A DNA stretch of 64,000 bases from Curtobacterium sp. 'Ferrero' (GTDB lineage: Bacteria; Actinomycetota; Actinomycetes; Actinomycetales; Microbacteriaceae), in contig NZ_NXIA01000017.1 in NCBI RefSeq assembly GCF_002412165.1, forward strand, positions 1 through 64,000, written 5' to 3'. The notes beneath the pieces were generated by a model. It made no database searches and was not told the DNA's origin. It saw nothing but the letters and a program-made list of their open reading frames with translations. Below, in pieces: positions 54,894-63,050 of this stretch. Position numbers and translations under genes: made by a program. Each line of letters begins with the position of its first letter. Within the stretch, counting starts at the first letter, position 1.

Positions 54894-55067
54894 TCAGTGG
54901 GCCAGCGCCGCGAACACCAGGAGCACCGTCAGGGCAGGACCGGCGGCCCAGATCCACCACGGGAAGAGCGTCGAACGCCGCACGCGACGGGGCTGCGGCC
55001 GCGGGTGCGGCGGAACGTGGGAACGGCGGCGAACGGGTGCCGCATCGAGCGTCGAGAGTCGGGTCAC
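54894..55067 (-). CDS. Small membrane protein of unknown function (57 aa)
   Basis: This 57-residue ORF has an Arg/Pro-rich N-terminal half (PVRRRSHVPPHPRPQPRRVR) and one C-terminal membrane helix (WWIWAAGPALTVLLVFAALA). It starts with GTG and lies between the LAXTG terminator and the VanZ gene. Codon use is normal. No family is recognised. Confidence 0.5.
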   Translation of the reverse strand: MTRLSTLDAAPVRRRSHVPPHPRPQPRRVRRSTLFPWWIWAAGPALTVLLVFAALAH

Positions 55068-55201
55068 GGTGGAACGCTACGAAGCGGCCGCGCCGCGCAC
55101 GAGACCCCGCCGGCGGTCGTGCGGGGATCCGCACGGGCATTTGCGGATTCCTCGTGTTCGGTTGCGGTCGCATCCCGACCACGGCGTCGATCCGTCCCCG
55201 G

Positions 55202-56077
55202 TCACCGGTGATCGCGCCGCAGGTGACCGCGGCCGAGGATGACCACGCCGACGACCACCCCGAGGACAGCACCCGCCGTGTTCGCGATGACGTCGTCGAC
55301 CGATGCGGTCCGTGCCGGCAGGAAGAGGGCCTGCACCGTCTCGATGGCGCAGCTCGTCACGAAGCCGCCGAGCATGCCGACCCACCACCGCCGAGCGCCG
55401 AGGAACAGTGCGGCGAACATCCCGAACGGCGCGAAGAGCAGCACGTTCGCCGTGAACTCGACCGCGGAGTAGTCGAGCCACGTCGGCAGACCGAGTCGGT
55501 GCACCGTCGCGAGTGCCCGTGCCAGCCACGGATCGATCCCGCTGTCGACCGGAGTCCGCCAGGTCGCCACGAGCACGATGAGGGCGCCGTAGCCGACCGC
55601 GACCCACACGACGTTCCGCCGGGTGCGTGCCGACGGGGGAGCGGCGCGCGCCCGGACCTGCAGGAACGCGTCTCCCAACGCGCCGAGCGCGGCACCGACG
55701 AGACCCGCGAGCAGAACGTCCCGGAACCGACCCCAGGGCTCGGTCGCACGGACGGCCGAAGCCGCCGCGAACACCACGACGAGCGCCGTGGTCAGCAGGG
55801 CTCGCGTCAGCACGGCGTGCGGACTGGAGGCACGGCTCGCCACTGCGAGGACCAACGGCAGCAACGCGGTCACCGCCGTCACCACCATCGCCGCCGCGAA
55901 GCCCGGGTTGACGGCCAGCGTGCCGTGGCCCAGCGCGCGCAGCGCGCTGATCGCGGCTGCCGTGCCGGACCGCAGCATGTCCGCGGATCCGGGGAACAGG
56001 AAGAGGAGCAGCGCCGTCGCGAACGCGACCGTCAGCGCGATCGGCGCACCGGCCGTTCGCCTCCTCGTCGTCGTCAC
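55202..56077 (-). CDS. VanZ-family membrane protein
   Basis: The 291-residue protein has about seven helices. The C-terminal four carry the VanZ pattern: LDYSAVEFTANVLLFAPFGM, LGGFVTSCAIETVQALFLPA and TASVDDVIANTAGAVLGVVVG, with the conserved Glu and DxxxNxxGxxxG. VanZ domains give low-level teicoplanin resistance in some enterococci, but most chromosomal copies have unknown roles. GTG at 56077 is my choice of start; the upstream frame is open further, without a ribosome site. Confidence 0.8.
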   Translation of the reverse strand: MTTTRRRTAGAPIALTVAFATALLLFLFPGSADMLRSGTAAAISALRALGHGTLAVNPGFAAAMVVTAVTALLPLVLAVASRASSPHAVLTRALLTTALVVVFAAASAVRATEPWGRFRDVLLAGLVGAALGALGDAFLQVRARAAPPSARTRRNVVWVAVGYGALIVLVATWRTPVDSGIDPWLARALATVHRLGLPTWLDYSAVEFTANVLLFAPFGMFAALFLGARRWWVGMLGGFVTSCAIETVQALFLPARTASVDDVIANTAGAVLGVVVGVVILGRGHLRRDHR

Positions 56078-56336
56078 AGCCCGACCGTAGCTGCTCGTGC
56101 CTCCCGGCCGTCGATGCCAGCGATCCGGCGTCGCGACGCGATCATCCGCTGAGCGAGTACCCCGTCGGGGGACGTGTACCCCGAACGTGCGAGGTCGAGC
56201 CCCGGAAAACCAGGGATCGTCGATGATCTCCATGCGCGGAACCCGTGAATGCATGCGGCTGGCTGGCGGGTGGGACGGTCGGTCTCGTAGCGTTGCCGTG
56301 TCAGCAGATGTACCCCGGAACGTGAAGGAGCACGAC

Positions 56337-56666
56337 ATGAGCACCACCCTCCCGACCACCGCTCGAGCCGAGGTCACGCTCGACACCGACACCGTCGACA
56401 CCATCGCGATCCTCGACGCCGACGCTGCCGTGCACGGCCGCGCGACGCGCGCCAAGCTCACCTGGACCCAGGAGGACGACGGCGAGTGGGTGGCGAACTA
56501 CGGCGGCTACTTCGGCGGCGCCGTCGACAAGCGCGACGGACGCTACGTCGCCTCCGACACCTTCGGCCTCGTCGTCGGCGACTTCGCCTCGTTGGAAGAG
56601 GCGCAGGGCCGCCTCGCCGACCAGCTGCACGTGATGCTCCCGCCGGTCATCCGGCCGGTCGAGTGA
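56337..56666 (+). CDS. Small protein with NYGGY domain, first tandem paralog
   Basis: The 109-residue protein has an acidic Thr-rich N-terminus and a C-terminal domain of about 70 residues with WVANYGGYFGGAVD, a strand pair and LEEAQGRLADQL. It is a paralog of the next gene. The ATG follows GAAGGAG. A TGTACCCCG motif lies 20 bp upstream (56309-56317), also found at 56175 and before the rhodopsin gene. No family is known to me. Confidence 0.6.
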   Translation: MSTTLPTTARAEVTLDTDTVDTIAILDADAAVHGRATRAKLTWTQEDDGEWVANYGGYFGGAVDKRDGRYVASDTFGLVVGDFASLEEAQGRLADQLHVMLPPVIRPVE

Positions 56667-56794
56667 CGCCCGGCGCGAGCACGCCGAACCGAACCACCCG
56701 CCCAGCGGGCCCGAGCACGACCAGCACCGGAACCACGCGCACGATCAGCAGCACCGGAACCACCAGCACGACCAGCACCACGAGGAGCACCACG

Positions 56795-57172
56795 ATGAGC
56801 ACCACCGTCACCCACCGCCACGAGGCCGAGGTGACCACCGCAACCGCAGCGACGGCCGCGGTCACGACCACCGACGACGTCTCGCTCGACACCGCTGAGC
56901 TCGAGGCAATCGTCGGGCTCGAGGCGCAGGTCGGAACGACCGCCGTGCCGGCCGTTCCCCGCCTGACGTGGGCGATCGCCGACGACGGCCTCTGGGTCGC
57001 GAACTACGGCGGCTACTACGGCGGCACCGTCGACCGCCAGGGGGCGCACTTCTTCGTCGCCGACACCTTCGGGCAGTACGTGGGCGACTACCGCTCGCTC
57101 GACACGGCCAAGGCGAAGCTCGCCGAACGGCTCGACGTCGTCCTGCCGGAGGTCCTCCGCTCCGCCGGCTGA
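56795..57172 (+). CDS. Small protein with NYGGY domain, second tandem paralog
   Basis: The 125-residue protein has a Thr/Ala-rich N-terminus and a C-terminal domain matching that of the preceding gene: WVANYGGYYGGTVD, VADTFG, and a final amphipathic helix (LDTAKAKLAERL). GAGGAG precedes the ATG at 56795. The 128 bp between the genes are a low-complexity Thr-codon-like repeat (CACGACCAGCACCGGAACC-type). The pair probably arose by tandem duplication. A terminator follows. Function unknown. Confidence 0.6.
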   Translation: MSTTVTHRHEAEVTTATAATAAVTTTDDVSLDTAELEAIVGLEAQVGTTAVPAVPRLTWAIADDGLWVANYGGYYGGTVDRQGAHFFVADTFGQYVGDYRSLDTAKAKLAERLDVVLPEVLRSAG

Positions 57173-57188
57173 CCCCACCCCGACCACC

Positions 57189-57222
57189 ACGCCCCGTCCG
57201 GACGCCGAGTCCGACGGGGCGT
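57189..57222 (+). terminator. Hairpin terminator after the tandem paralogs
   Basis: ACGCCCCGT (57189-57197) pairs with ACGGGGCGT (57214-57222), and CGGAC/GTCCG continue the stem inside after a one-base bulge. TCGTGTGT follows. Confidence 0.75.
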
Positions 57223-57257
57223 TCGTGTGTCCGGGGTGCCCGTCGATGTCGCCGACG

Positions 57258-57986
57258 TCAGACCGGGTCGATCAGGTGCGGTCCGTCGTTCCGCACGCTG
57301 TTGACCGTCCGCGAGACCTCGTACTGCTCGAGCCCCGCGGCGACCGCGAGCGACTCGTGATCGAGCAGCGCGAGCAGGTCGTCCGTGCCGAGGCCGCCGT
57401 CGAGCCAGTCGTCGTACCCGTCGGGCGTGAGGAACGCCGGCATCCGGTCGTGCACCTCGCCCGGGGCCACGTGGGCGTCACGCGTGATGATCGCCAACGA
57501 CAGGCGCCACTTGTCCGGGTCGTCCTCGGGCTTGGTCGGGTCCGGCCAGGCGCTCACCACGCCGGCCATCGCGAGCGCCCCGCCCGGTTCGTGCACGAAG
57601 TGCGGCTCCTTGCCGTCCTCACGCACCACCCACTCGTAGTAGCCGAGCGCGGGGACGATGCAGCGGTTCGTCGCGAACGCCCGCTTGAACATCCCGCTCG
57701 TCGCGACCGTCTCGATGCGGGCGTTGATCGGCTTCGGCCGCTGCTTCTGGAAGTCCTTCGCCCAGCTCGGCACGAACCCCCAGCTGATCTGCGGGAGCTC
57801 CCGGACGCCGTGCCGCTGCCGGACGGCGTACACCGGGTCGGTCGGCGCCACGTTCCAGCTCGGGGCGAGGCCGGGGCGGACCTCGCCGGTGTCCTCGTCG
57901 ACGTGCTCGGTGCGCGCGGCCAGCTCACCGACGAGTTCGGGGAGCAGGTCGGCGGTGGTGTCGGAGACGACGAACCTTCCACACAT
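57258..57986 (-). CDS. SOS response-associated peptidase (SRAP/HMCES family)
   Basis: The 242-residue protein forms DNA-protein cross-links at abasic sites through its N-terminal Cys. The key residues are visible: C2 (MCGRF), N45 (SWNVAPTDP), E118 (LGYYEWV) and H179 (EVHDRMPAFL). NAR in KPINARIET is also conserved. Its role is protection of abasic sites in single-stranded DNA. The ATG has a CACACT hexamer 6 nt upstream, consistent with a leaderless message. Confidence 0.93.
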   Translation of the reverse strand: MCGRFVVSDTTADLLPELVGELAARTEHVDEDTGEVRPGLAPSWNVAPTDPVYAVRQRHGVRELPQISWGFVPSWAKDFQKQRPKPINARIETVATSGMFKRAFATNRCIVPALGYYEWVVREDGKEPHFVHEPGGALAMAGVVSAWPDPTKPEDDPDKWRLSLAIITRDAHVAPGEVHDRMPAFLTPDGYDDWLDGGLGTDDLLALLDHESLAVAAGLEQYEVSRTVNSVRNDGPHLIDPV

Positions 57987-58032
57987 GTGCCCAGTGTGCC
58001 CGTCACCACCGACGGACGCCCGCCGTCGCCCG

Positions 58033-58746
58033 TCAGTCGCGCCGCGTGGGAGCCGCGCCAGTGTCGAGCGGAGGCCGCACCGATGCCGATGCCGACCCCG
58101 ACGCCGATGCCGAAGCCGATGCCGACGCCGTGGGCGTTGCCGTTGCCGTCGCGGCCGCCGCCACCGCCGACCGGCGCGCCCGTTCGCTCCGGCCGAGCTC
58201 GATGATGCGCTCGATCAGCATCGCGCCGTACAGGGCCGCCCATGCGATCGCGTACCCGGGGAAGCCGGTGACCACGACCATCGTCGTGACGAAGCACAGC
58301 AGTGCCCCCACCGCGGTCGCCCAGCGGACCAGTTGTCGCGTGTACCCGCGCTGCAGCAGCTCGACGTCGTTGCGGACCGCCTCGGCGTGCTCGGGGAGCA
58401 CCTCGCGCGGCCGCCGCTGCAGGTACGGCCCCACGGACTTCCGCACCCACATCTGCGCGTCGGGACGGATCTGGCGGCCGTTGATCGTCGCCGCCGGTGC
58501 CGGTTCGCTCGCGGTCGGACAGCACGCGGCGGCAGCGAGGCCCGCGGCGACGGCGAGCAGCACGATCGCGACGGTCGAGCCGACGGCACCGGTGCCGGCC
58601 CACTCGGACATCGCCTGACGCCACACGGCCACCGCTCCGACCAGCAGGGCGACGCCGAGGGCGATCCACCGGGCACGGTGCACCCTGCGGGCATCACGCA
58701 CCGTCGGCAGCCGCTCGCGGAACACCCGCCACCCCAGTCGGAACAC
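58033..58746 (-). CDS. Membrane protein of unknown function, first of a paralogous pair
   Basis: The 237-residue protein has an N-terminal arm (MFRLGWRVFRERLPTVRDAR), four membrane helices in two pairs (residues 28-45, 58-77, 143-163, 166-184), a cytoplasmic middle containing RRPREVLPEHAEAV, and a C-terminal (SA)n repeat encoded by GCCGAT-type repeats. The next gene upstream has the same layout. No known family. The start is GTG with TAGGAA 6 nt upstream. Confidence 0.55.
   Translation of the reverse strand: MFRLGWRVFRERLPTVRDARRVHRARWIALGVALLVGAVAVWRQAMSEWAGTGAVGSTVAIVLLAVAAGLAAAACCPTASEPAPAATINGRQIRPDAQMWVRKSVGPYLQRRPREVLPEHAEAVRNDVELLQRGYTRQLVRWATAVGALLCFVTTMVVVTGFPGYAIAWAALYGAMLIERIIELGRSERARRSAVAAAATATATPTASASASASASGSASASVRPPLDTGAAPTRRD
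58076..58151. repeat. Hexanucleotide repeat (GCCGAT/GCCGAC type)
   Basis: About 60 bp consist of degenerate GCCGAT/GCCGAC units within the 3' end of the membrane protein gene, encoding its Ser-Ala tail. Slippage here could alter the C-terminus. Confidence 0.6.
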
Positions 58747-58755
58747 GGGTCCTTC

Positions 58756-59442
58756 CTACCCGTCCTCGCCCGGCAGGGCCAGCTTGCTCCCACCCGGAGC
58801 CCCGGGCCGGCCGCGCTTCGGGGACGGCGGTGGCGTGTCCGGCAGCACCGAGGCCTCCTGCCGCAGCTGCTCGTGGCGACCGAGGGTCCGGACCGCGACG
58901 GCGTGCGACAGGCCTCCGACCACCGGCCAGAACGGCGCCCACAGGAACACGAGCCCGTGCCCGGAGGCGAACGAACCGGGATCGGTCACCGCGAGCACCA
59001 CCGCCCCCAGCACCCCGAACAGCCACGAGCCCAGCAGGAACAGCCCCTGCAGCGACGACCGGACGAGCACGTCCCGGTTCGTCTCGACGGTCCGGAGCAC
59101 GGCATCGCGGTGCTCCGGGACCACGGCGGGCGGCCGTCGTCCGGAGTAGCGCGCGATCTGCTCCTGGGTCCGCCAGTCCACGGTCGGCAGCGCGGGGATC
59201 GTCCACCCCTTCGGTCCGATCCGGCAGAACACCAGCGAGAAGCCGCCGATCGCCAGCCCGAAGCACACGGCGGCGACCGTGAAGCCCGTCGACCACGAGT
59301 CGGTCAGCGCGGCGACGACCAGGAGCCCGGCGACGGCGAGCGGCGTGACGACCGAACCGACCACCACGAGCCGGCGACGATCACGCGCGGACACCACCTC
59401 GGGCAGCCGCGCGCGGAACACCTGCAATCCGAGTCGCCACAC
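58756..59442 (-). CDS. Membrane protein of unknown function, second of a paralogous pair
   Basis: The 228-residue protein starts MWRLGLQVFRARLPEVVSAR, like the downstream paralog, has four helices in two pairs and the shared middle motif RRPPAVVPEHRDAV. The tail is Pro/Gly-rich. A TAGGCA hexamer lies 6 nt before the GTG start. The shared N-terminus and RRPxxVxPEH motif support duplication; function unknown. Confidence 0.55.
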   Translation of the reverse strand: MWRLGLQVFRARLPEVVSARDRRRLVVVGSVVTPLAVAGLLVVAALTDSWSTGFTVAAVCFGLAIGGFSLVFCRIGPKGWTIPALPTVDWRTQEQIARYSGRRPPAVVPEHRDAVLRTVETNRDVLVRSSLQGLFLLGSWLFGVLGAVVLAVTDPGSFASGHGLVFLWAPFWPVVGGLSHAVAVRTLGRHEQLRQEASVLPDTPPPSPKRGRPGAPGGSKLALPGEDG

Positions 59443-59479
59443 GAGACCTGCCTACACGCCGACGCGCTACCGTCGACCG

Positions 59480-59872
59480 GTGATCTCCGACGACGCCCGC
59501 TGCCCGTGCCTGAGCGGCAACCCCTACGGCGAGTGCTGCGGACCGTTGCACGCCGGCGCGCCCGCCCCGACAGCGGAACGATTGATGCGCTCCCGCTTCA
59601 GCGCGTTCGCCCTCGGACTGCCGGAGTACCTGCTCAGCAGCTGGCACCCGAGCACCCGACCGGGCGAGCTGACGCTCGACCCCGACCAGCGGTGGACGCG
59701 GCTCGACATCGTCGACACCCGGTCTGGAGGCCCGTTCGACTCCCGCGGGACCGTCACGTTCCGCGCGTGGTGGCGTTCCGACACCGAGCGCGGGGTGCTC
59801 GAGGAGACCAGCGAGTTCGTCCGCGAGGGCGGCCGGTGGTCCTACGTCGACGGGGTCGTCGCGGGCGGCTGA
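59480..59872 (+). CDS. YchJ-family (UPF0225) protein
   Basis: The 130-residue protein begins with a SEC-C-like zinc motif (CPCLSGNPYGECCGPLH) and continues with MRSRFSAFALGLPEYLLSSWHP and a conserved VTFRAWW strand, as in YchJ. Family members bind zinc and have an NTF2-like fold; function is unknown. GTG at 59480 is preceded by TACCGT 6 nt upstream, implying leaderless transcription. Length is normal for the family. Confidence 0.88.
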   Translation: MISDDARCPCLSGNPYGECCGPLHAGAPAPTAERLMRSRFSAFALGLPEYLLSSWHPSTRPGELTLDPDQRWTRLDIVDTRSGGPFDSRGTVTFRAWWRSDTERGVLEETSEFVREGGRWSYVDGVVAGG

Positions 59873-59894
59873 ACCGAGTGGCGGCGGATCGTGA

Positions 59895-60764
59895 TCAGCG
59901 GGCGCCGATGACCGGTGCCAGACCGACCGCCTGCCGCATCGCGCGTCGGACCGCCGCCTCGTCGGGCAGCACCTCGGCGTCGTCGCCCGTGCAGAAGAAC
60001 CGGATCTGGCCGATCGCCTGCTCGGTGAGCATGTCGAGCCCGTTGAGCACCCGGCCGCCCTCGTCCGACCACCGAGTCGACGCCCGGGTCGGCCAGGGTT
60101 CGTACGCCACGTCGAAGAGCACCGCGTCCGGGCCTGCCGGAGCGATCTCGAGGTCGTCGGCCGCGCCACCGGGGAGGGTCGACACGACGAAGGCGTGCCG
60201 GGTGCCCGGCAGCTCGGTCAGCGGGTGCACCTCGAGCGTCACGCCGAGCCGGAGCGCCTGCTCCACGAGCCGCCCCGCCTTCGCCGTGTCGCGCAGGAAC
60301 ACCCGGACGAGTCCGGCACCGAGCCGCACCGCCGCCACGAGGGCGCTCGCCGCGGTCGCCCCGCCGCCGAGGACCGTCGCCTCGCTGATCGGGGTGCCGA
60401 GTGCGGCGACGGGGCGGACGAGCCCCTCGACGTCGGTGTTCGCGCCGTGGCGTTCGACGGTGTCGCCGACCGTGCGGAACGCAAGCGTGTTGGCGACCCC
60501 GAGTTCGTCGACGAGCGGGGTCGTGCGGTCGAGGAGCGGCAGCACCTCGCGCTTCAGCGGCATCGTGAGGCTCAGCCCACGCCACTCCGGACCCAGCCCC
60601 GCGACGAACGCGGCGAGCCCGCCGGAGGTGACCTCGTGCCTCCCGTACGAGAACGGCAGGCCGAGGACGTCGTAGGCCGCTGCGTGCAGCGTGGGCGAGA
60701 GGGAGTGCGCGATGGGGGAGCCGAGCACCGCGAGGCGGACGCGACGCGGTTCGGTGAGGTGCAC
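59895..60764 (-). CDS. aroE: Shikimate dehydrogenase
   Basis: AroE reduces 3-dehydroshikimate with NADPH in the chorismate pathway. The 289-residue protein has SPIAHSLSPTLHAAAY, the catalytic Lys in MPLKREVLPL, the Asp in ANTDVEGLVRP, the dinucleotide loop GGGATAASAL and Gln in LTEQAIGQIRFF. TAGGCT lies 6 nt before the GTG start, so it is probably leaderless. A chorismate mutase lies 2 kb downstream, on the other strand. Confidence 0.9.
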   Translation of the reverse strand: MHLTEPRRVRLAVLGSPIAHSLSPTLHAAAYDVLGLPFSYGRHEVTSGGLAAFVAGLGPEWRGLSLTMPLKREVLPLLDRTTPLVDELGVANTLAFRTVGDTVERHGANTDVEGLVRPVAALGTPISEATVLGGGATAASALVAAVRLGAGLVRVFLRDTAKAGRLVEQALRLGVTLEVHPLTELPGTRHAFVVSTLPGGAADDLEIAPAGPDAVLFDVAYEPWPTRASTRWSDEGGRVLNGLDMLTEQAIGQIRFFCTGDDAEVLPDEAAVRRAMRQAVGLAPVIGAR

Positions 60765-60799
60765 ACTGTCAGCCTATCCAGCGTCCCGCGGCAGAAGTC

Positions 60800-60818
60800 T
60801 TAGGGTAGCCTTACCTTC
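60800..60818 (+). promoter_or_regulatory. DtxR/IdeR-type iron box
   Basis: TTAGGGTAGCCTTACCTTC matches the 19-bp DtxR/IdeR box consensus TTAGGTTAGGCTAACCTAA at 14 positions. It ends one base before the GTG start and contains the likely -10 element (TAGCCT, 60806-60811), so binding would block transcription directly. Confidence 0.8.
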
Positions 60819-61829
60819 GTGATCCGCTCTTCTTCCCGACTCCGCCGTGTGCTCGCCGCCGCGGGCGCCGTCGTCGCCGCCTCCCTCGTCCTCGCCGGCT
60901 GCGCGTCCGGTTCCGGCTCATCCTCCGACGGTGCCACGTCGTCGACGAAGGCCGACGGCCAGTTCCCGGTGTCCATCACCACGGCGCTCGGCACCACGAC
61001 GATCGACTCGCAGCCGAAGCGCGTCGTCGCTCTCGGGTGGGGCGACGCCGAGACGGCGCTCGAGCTCGGCGTGCAGCCCGTCGGTGCCAGCGACTGGCTC
61101 GGCTTCGGTGGCGACGGGGTCGGCCCCTGGCTGAAGGGCGCCTACACGAAGTCGCCGAAGATCATCCAGACGCTCGAGCCGAGCTACGAGGACATCATCA
61201 AGCTCAAGCCGGACGTCATCCTCGACGTCAAGAGCTCCGGCGACAAGGACCGCTACGCCAAGCTCTCGGCCATCGCGCCGACCGTCGCCGTGCCGAAGGG
61301 CGCCGCGAACTACCTCACGACCACGAAGCAGCAGGTCGACATGATCGCGAAGGCGCTCGGCAAGGAGGCCGAGGGCAAGAAGCTCCTGTCCGGACTCGAC
61401 GACGCGTACGCCGCCGCCCGGAAGGCACACCCGGAGTTCGCGGGCAAGACGGCCGTGGTCGGCTCGTACTCGTCCGAGGGCTTCGGCGCCTACGCCTCCT
61501 CCGACAGCCGCTCGCAGTTCATGGAGAACCTCGGCTTCACCATCCCGAAGGCGATCGACCAGCAGGCCGGCAAGCAGTTCTCGGTCAGCCTGTCCGACGA
61601 GAACCTCGACCTGCTCGACGCCGACCTGACGCTCGTGCTGCCGATCTTCGTCGACGCATCGAAGGTCACGTCGAACGCGCTGTTCCAGAAGGTGCCGTCG
61701 GTCGAGGCCGGGCACGACATCGTGTTCGACGACCCGGACGTCTCCAACGCGTTCTCACTCGGGACCACGGCGGCGATCGAGTGGGCGCTCGACAAGCTGC
61801 CGTCGCAGTTCGCGGCGAAGCTCGGCTGA
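60819..61829 (+). CDS. Iron-siderophore ABC transporter substrate-binding lipoprotein
   Basis: The 336-residue protein has a lipoprotein signal (LVLAGC, acylated Cys) and a FecB/FhuD-type binding fold: KRVVALGWGDAETALELGV near residue 67, PSYEDIIKLKPDVILDVKS, and the helix-rich C-terminal lobe. It should capture a ferric siderophore outside the cell. The iron box over its leaderless promoter predicts repression when iron is plentiful. No permease or ATPase follows; the rest of the transporter must be elsewhere. Confidence 0.9.
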   Translation: MIRSSSRLRRVLAAAGAVVAASLVLAGCASGSGSSSDGATSSTKADGQFPVSITTALGTTTIDSQPKRVVALGWGDAETALELGVQPVGASDWLGFGGDGVGPWLKGAYTKSPKIIQTLEPSYEDIIKLKPDVILDVKSSGDKDRYAKLSAIAPTVAVPKGAANYLTTTKQQVDMIAKALGKEAEGKKLLSGLDDAYAAARKAHPEFAGKTAVVGSYSSEGFGAYASSDSRSQFMENLGFTIPKAIDQQAGKQFSVSLSDENLDLLDADLTLVLPIFVDASKVTSNALFQKVPSVEAGHDIVFDDPDVSNAFSLGTTAAIEWALDKLPSQFAAKLG

Positions 61830-61892
61830 CGCTCGGGCGCTCGTGCGTGCGACGCCCCCGCCGGGTCCGGTGGGGGCGTCGGTGCGTCCGGG

Positions 61893-62243
61893 GTGGTGGG
61901 CCGTTTCGCTCGTGGTTGGCGGTTTCGCTCGTGGTGGGTCGTTTCGCTCGTGGTTGGCTGTTCCGCTCGTAGGAGGTCGTTCGTTCCGGTTGCCGACGAG
62001 CGTTCCAGCCTCCTACTGCACGCGTGATGGGTTGGTTCGCTCGTGGTCGACGTTCCCGACCCGAGCCTCGCCATGGCCGTGCGGGCCGTGGTGTGCGGGC
62101 GTGCGGGTGGTGGGTCGTTGCGCTCGTGGTTGGCTGTTCCGCTCGTAGGAGGTCGTTCGTTCCGGTTGCCGACGAGCGTTCCGGCTTCCTACTGCACGCG
62201 TGATGGGTCGGTTCGCTCGTGGTCGACGTTCCCGACCCGAGCC
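61893..62243. repeat. 19-bp tandem array and a duplicated 135-bp hairpin unit
   Basis: The 421-bp gap holds four tandem 19-bp units (61893-61968; first unit GTGGTGGGCCGTTTCGCTC), then a hairpin with arms GTAGGAGG (61969-61976) and CCTCCTAC (62009-62016). The segment 61933-62067 is repeated at 62109-62243, offset exactly 176 bp, with few mismatches. It is flanked by convergent genes. No coding function is supported. Confidence 0.85.
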
Positions 62244-62250
62244 CCCCGCC

Positions 62251-62655
62251 TCAGGCGCCGAACGTGGACCCGAGCAGCGCGAACAGCAGCGAGATGAGCG
62301 GCAACGAACCCTGCACGAACGCCGCGTTGAGGTAGCGCCGACCCGTCCCGAGCAGCACCACGGCGGCCCCGAGCATCGACGCGGTCGCGAAGACGGTGAT
62401 CGGCCACCCGACCTGCCCGTTCCCGGCCACGACGAGGACGACCCCGATGATCGCCCCGATCGCGAGGAACAGGTTGTAGAACCCCTGGTTGAACGCGAGC
62501 GCCCGGGTGGCGAGGGCATCGGCTTCGTTCGCGATGCCGAAGATCCGGCGGACCCGCGGGCTCGTCCACGCGATGGACTCGAGGAAGAAGATGTACCCGT
62601 GGACGAGACCCGCCACGACCGCGCACACACCCGAGATCACGAGCAGAGCCGACAT
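62251..62655 (-). CDS. DUF1304 membrane protein
   Basis: The 134-residue protein has four helices and the DUF1304 pattern: VHGYIFFLESIAWTSPRVRRIFG at the N-terminus and ALAFNQGFYNLFLAIGAIIGV in the middle. Function is unknown. GAGAAT lies 6 nt before the ATG, consistent with a leaderless message. Length is typical. It converges on the repeat region. Confidence 0.85.
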   Translation of the reverse strand: MSALLVISGVCAVVAGLVHGYIFFLESIAWTSPRVRRIFGIANEADALATRALAFNQGFYNLFLAIGAIIGVVLVVAGNGQVGWPITVFATASMLGAAVVLLGTGRRYLNAAFVQGSLPLISLLFALLGSTFGA

Positions 62656-62726
62656 GCGCCCATTCTCGCAGGTCCGGACGACGTAACCGACACGTGGTGT
62701 CCCGGGGCGGCCGTTAGGCTCGGGGC

Positions 62727-63050
62727 ATGAGCGACCAGGACACCGCCGTGCCGTACGACCACGAGGCGGTCGCCGAACTGCAGAGCATCCGGCAGAGCAT
62801 CGACAACATCGACGCCGCCGTCATCCACATGCTCGCCGAGCGCTTCAAGTACACGCAGCGGGTCGGGTACCTCAAGGCCGCCGCGGGCATGCCGGCAGCG
62901 GACACGGCGCGTGAGCAGGTGCAGGTCGCCCGACTGCGGTCCCTCGCGGCGGAGGCGCGGCTCGACCCCGCCTTCGCGGAGAAGTTCCTGAACTTCATCG
63001 TAGCCGAGGTCATCCACCACCACGAGCGCATCGCCGGCGGCGACGAGTGA
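62727..63050 (+). CDS. Chorismate mutase (AroQ type)
   Basis: The 107-residue all-helical protein shows the AroQ arrangement: IRQSIDNIDAAVIHMLAERF (first long helix), YTQRVGYLKAAAG with the conserved Arg/Lys, and FAEKFLNFIVAEVIHHH. It should convert chorismate to prephenate for Phe/Tyr. TAGGCT (62715-62720) lies 6 nt before the ATG, so it is probably leaderless. The stop overlaps the lactonase start. Some AroQ-like proteins act in secondary metabolism, but nothing here points that way. Confidence 0.88.
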   Translation: MSDQDTAVPYDHEAVAELQSIRQSIDNIDAAVIHMLAERFKYTQRVGYLKAAAGMPAADTAREQVQVARLRSLAAEARLDPAFAEKFLNFIVAEVIHHHERIAGGDE

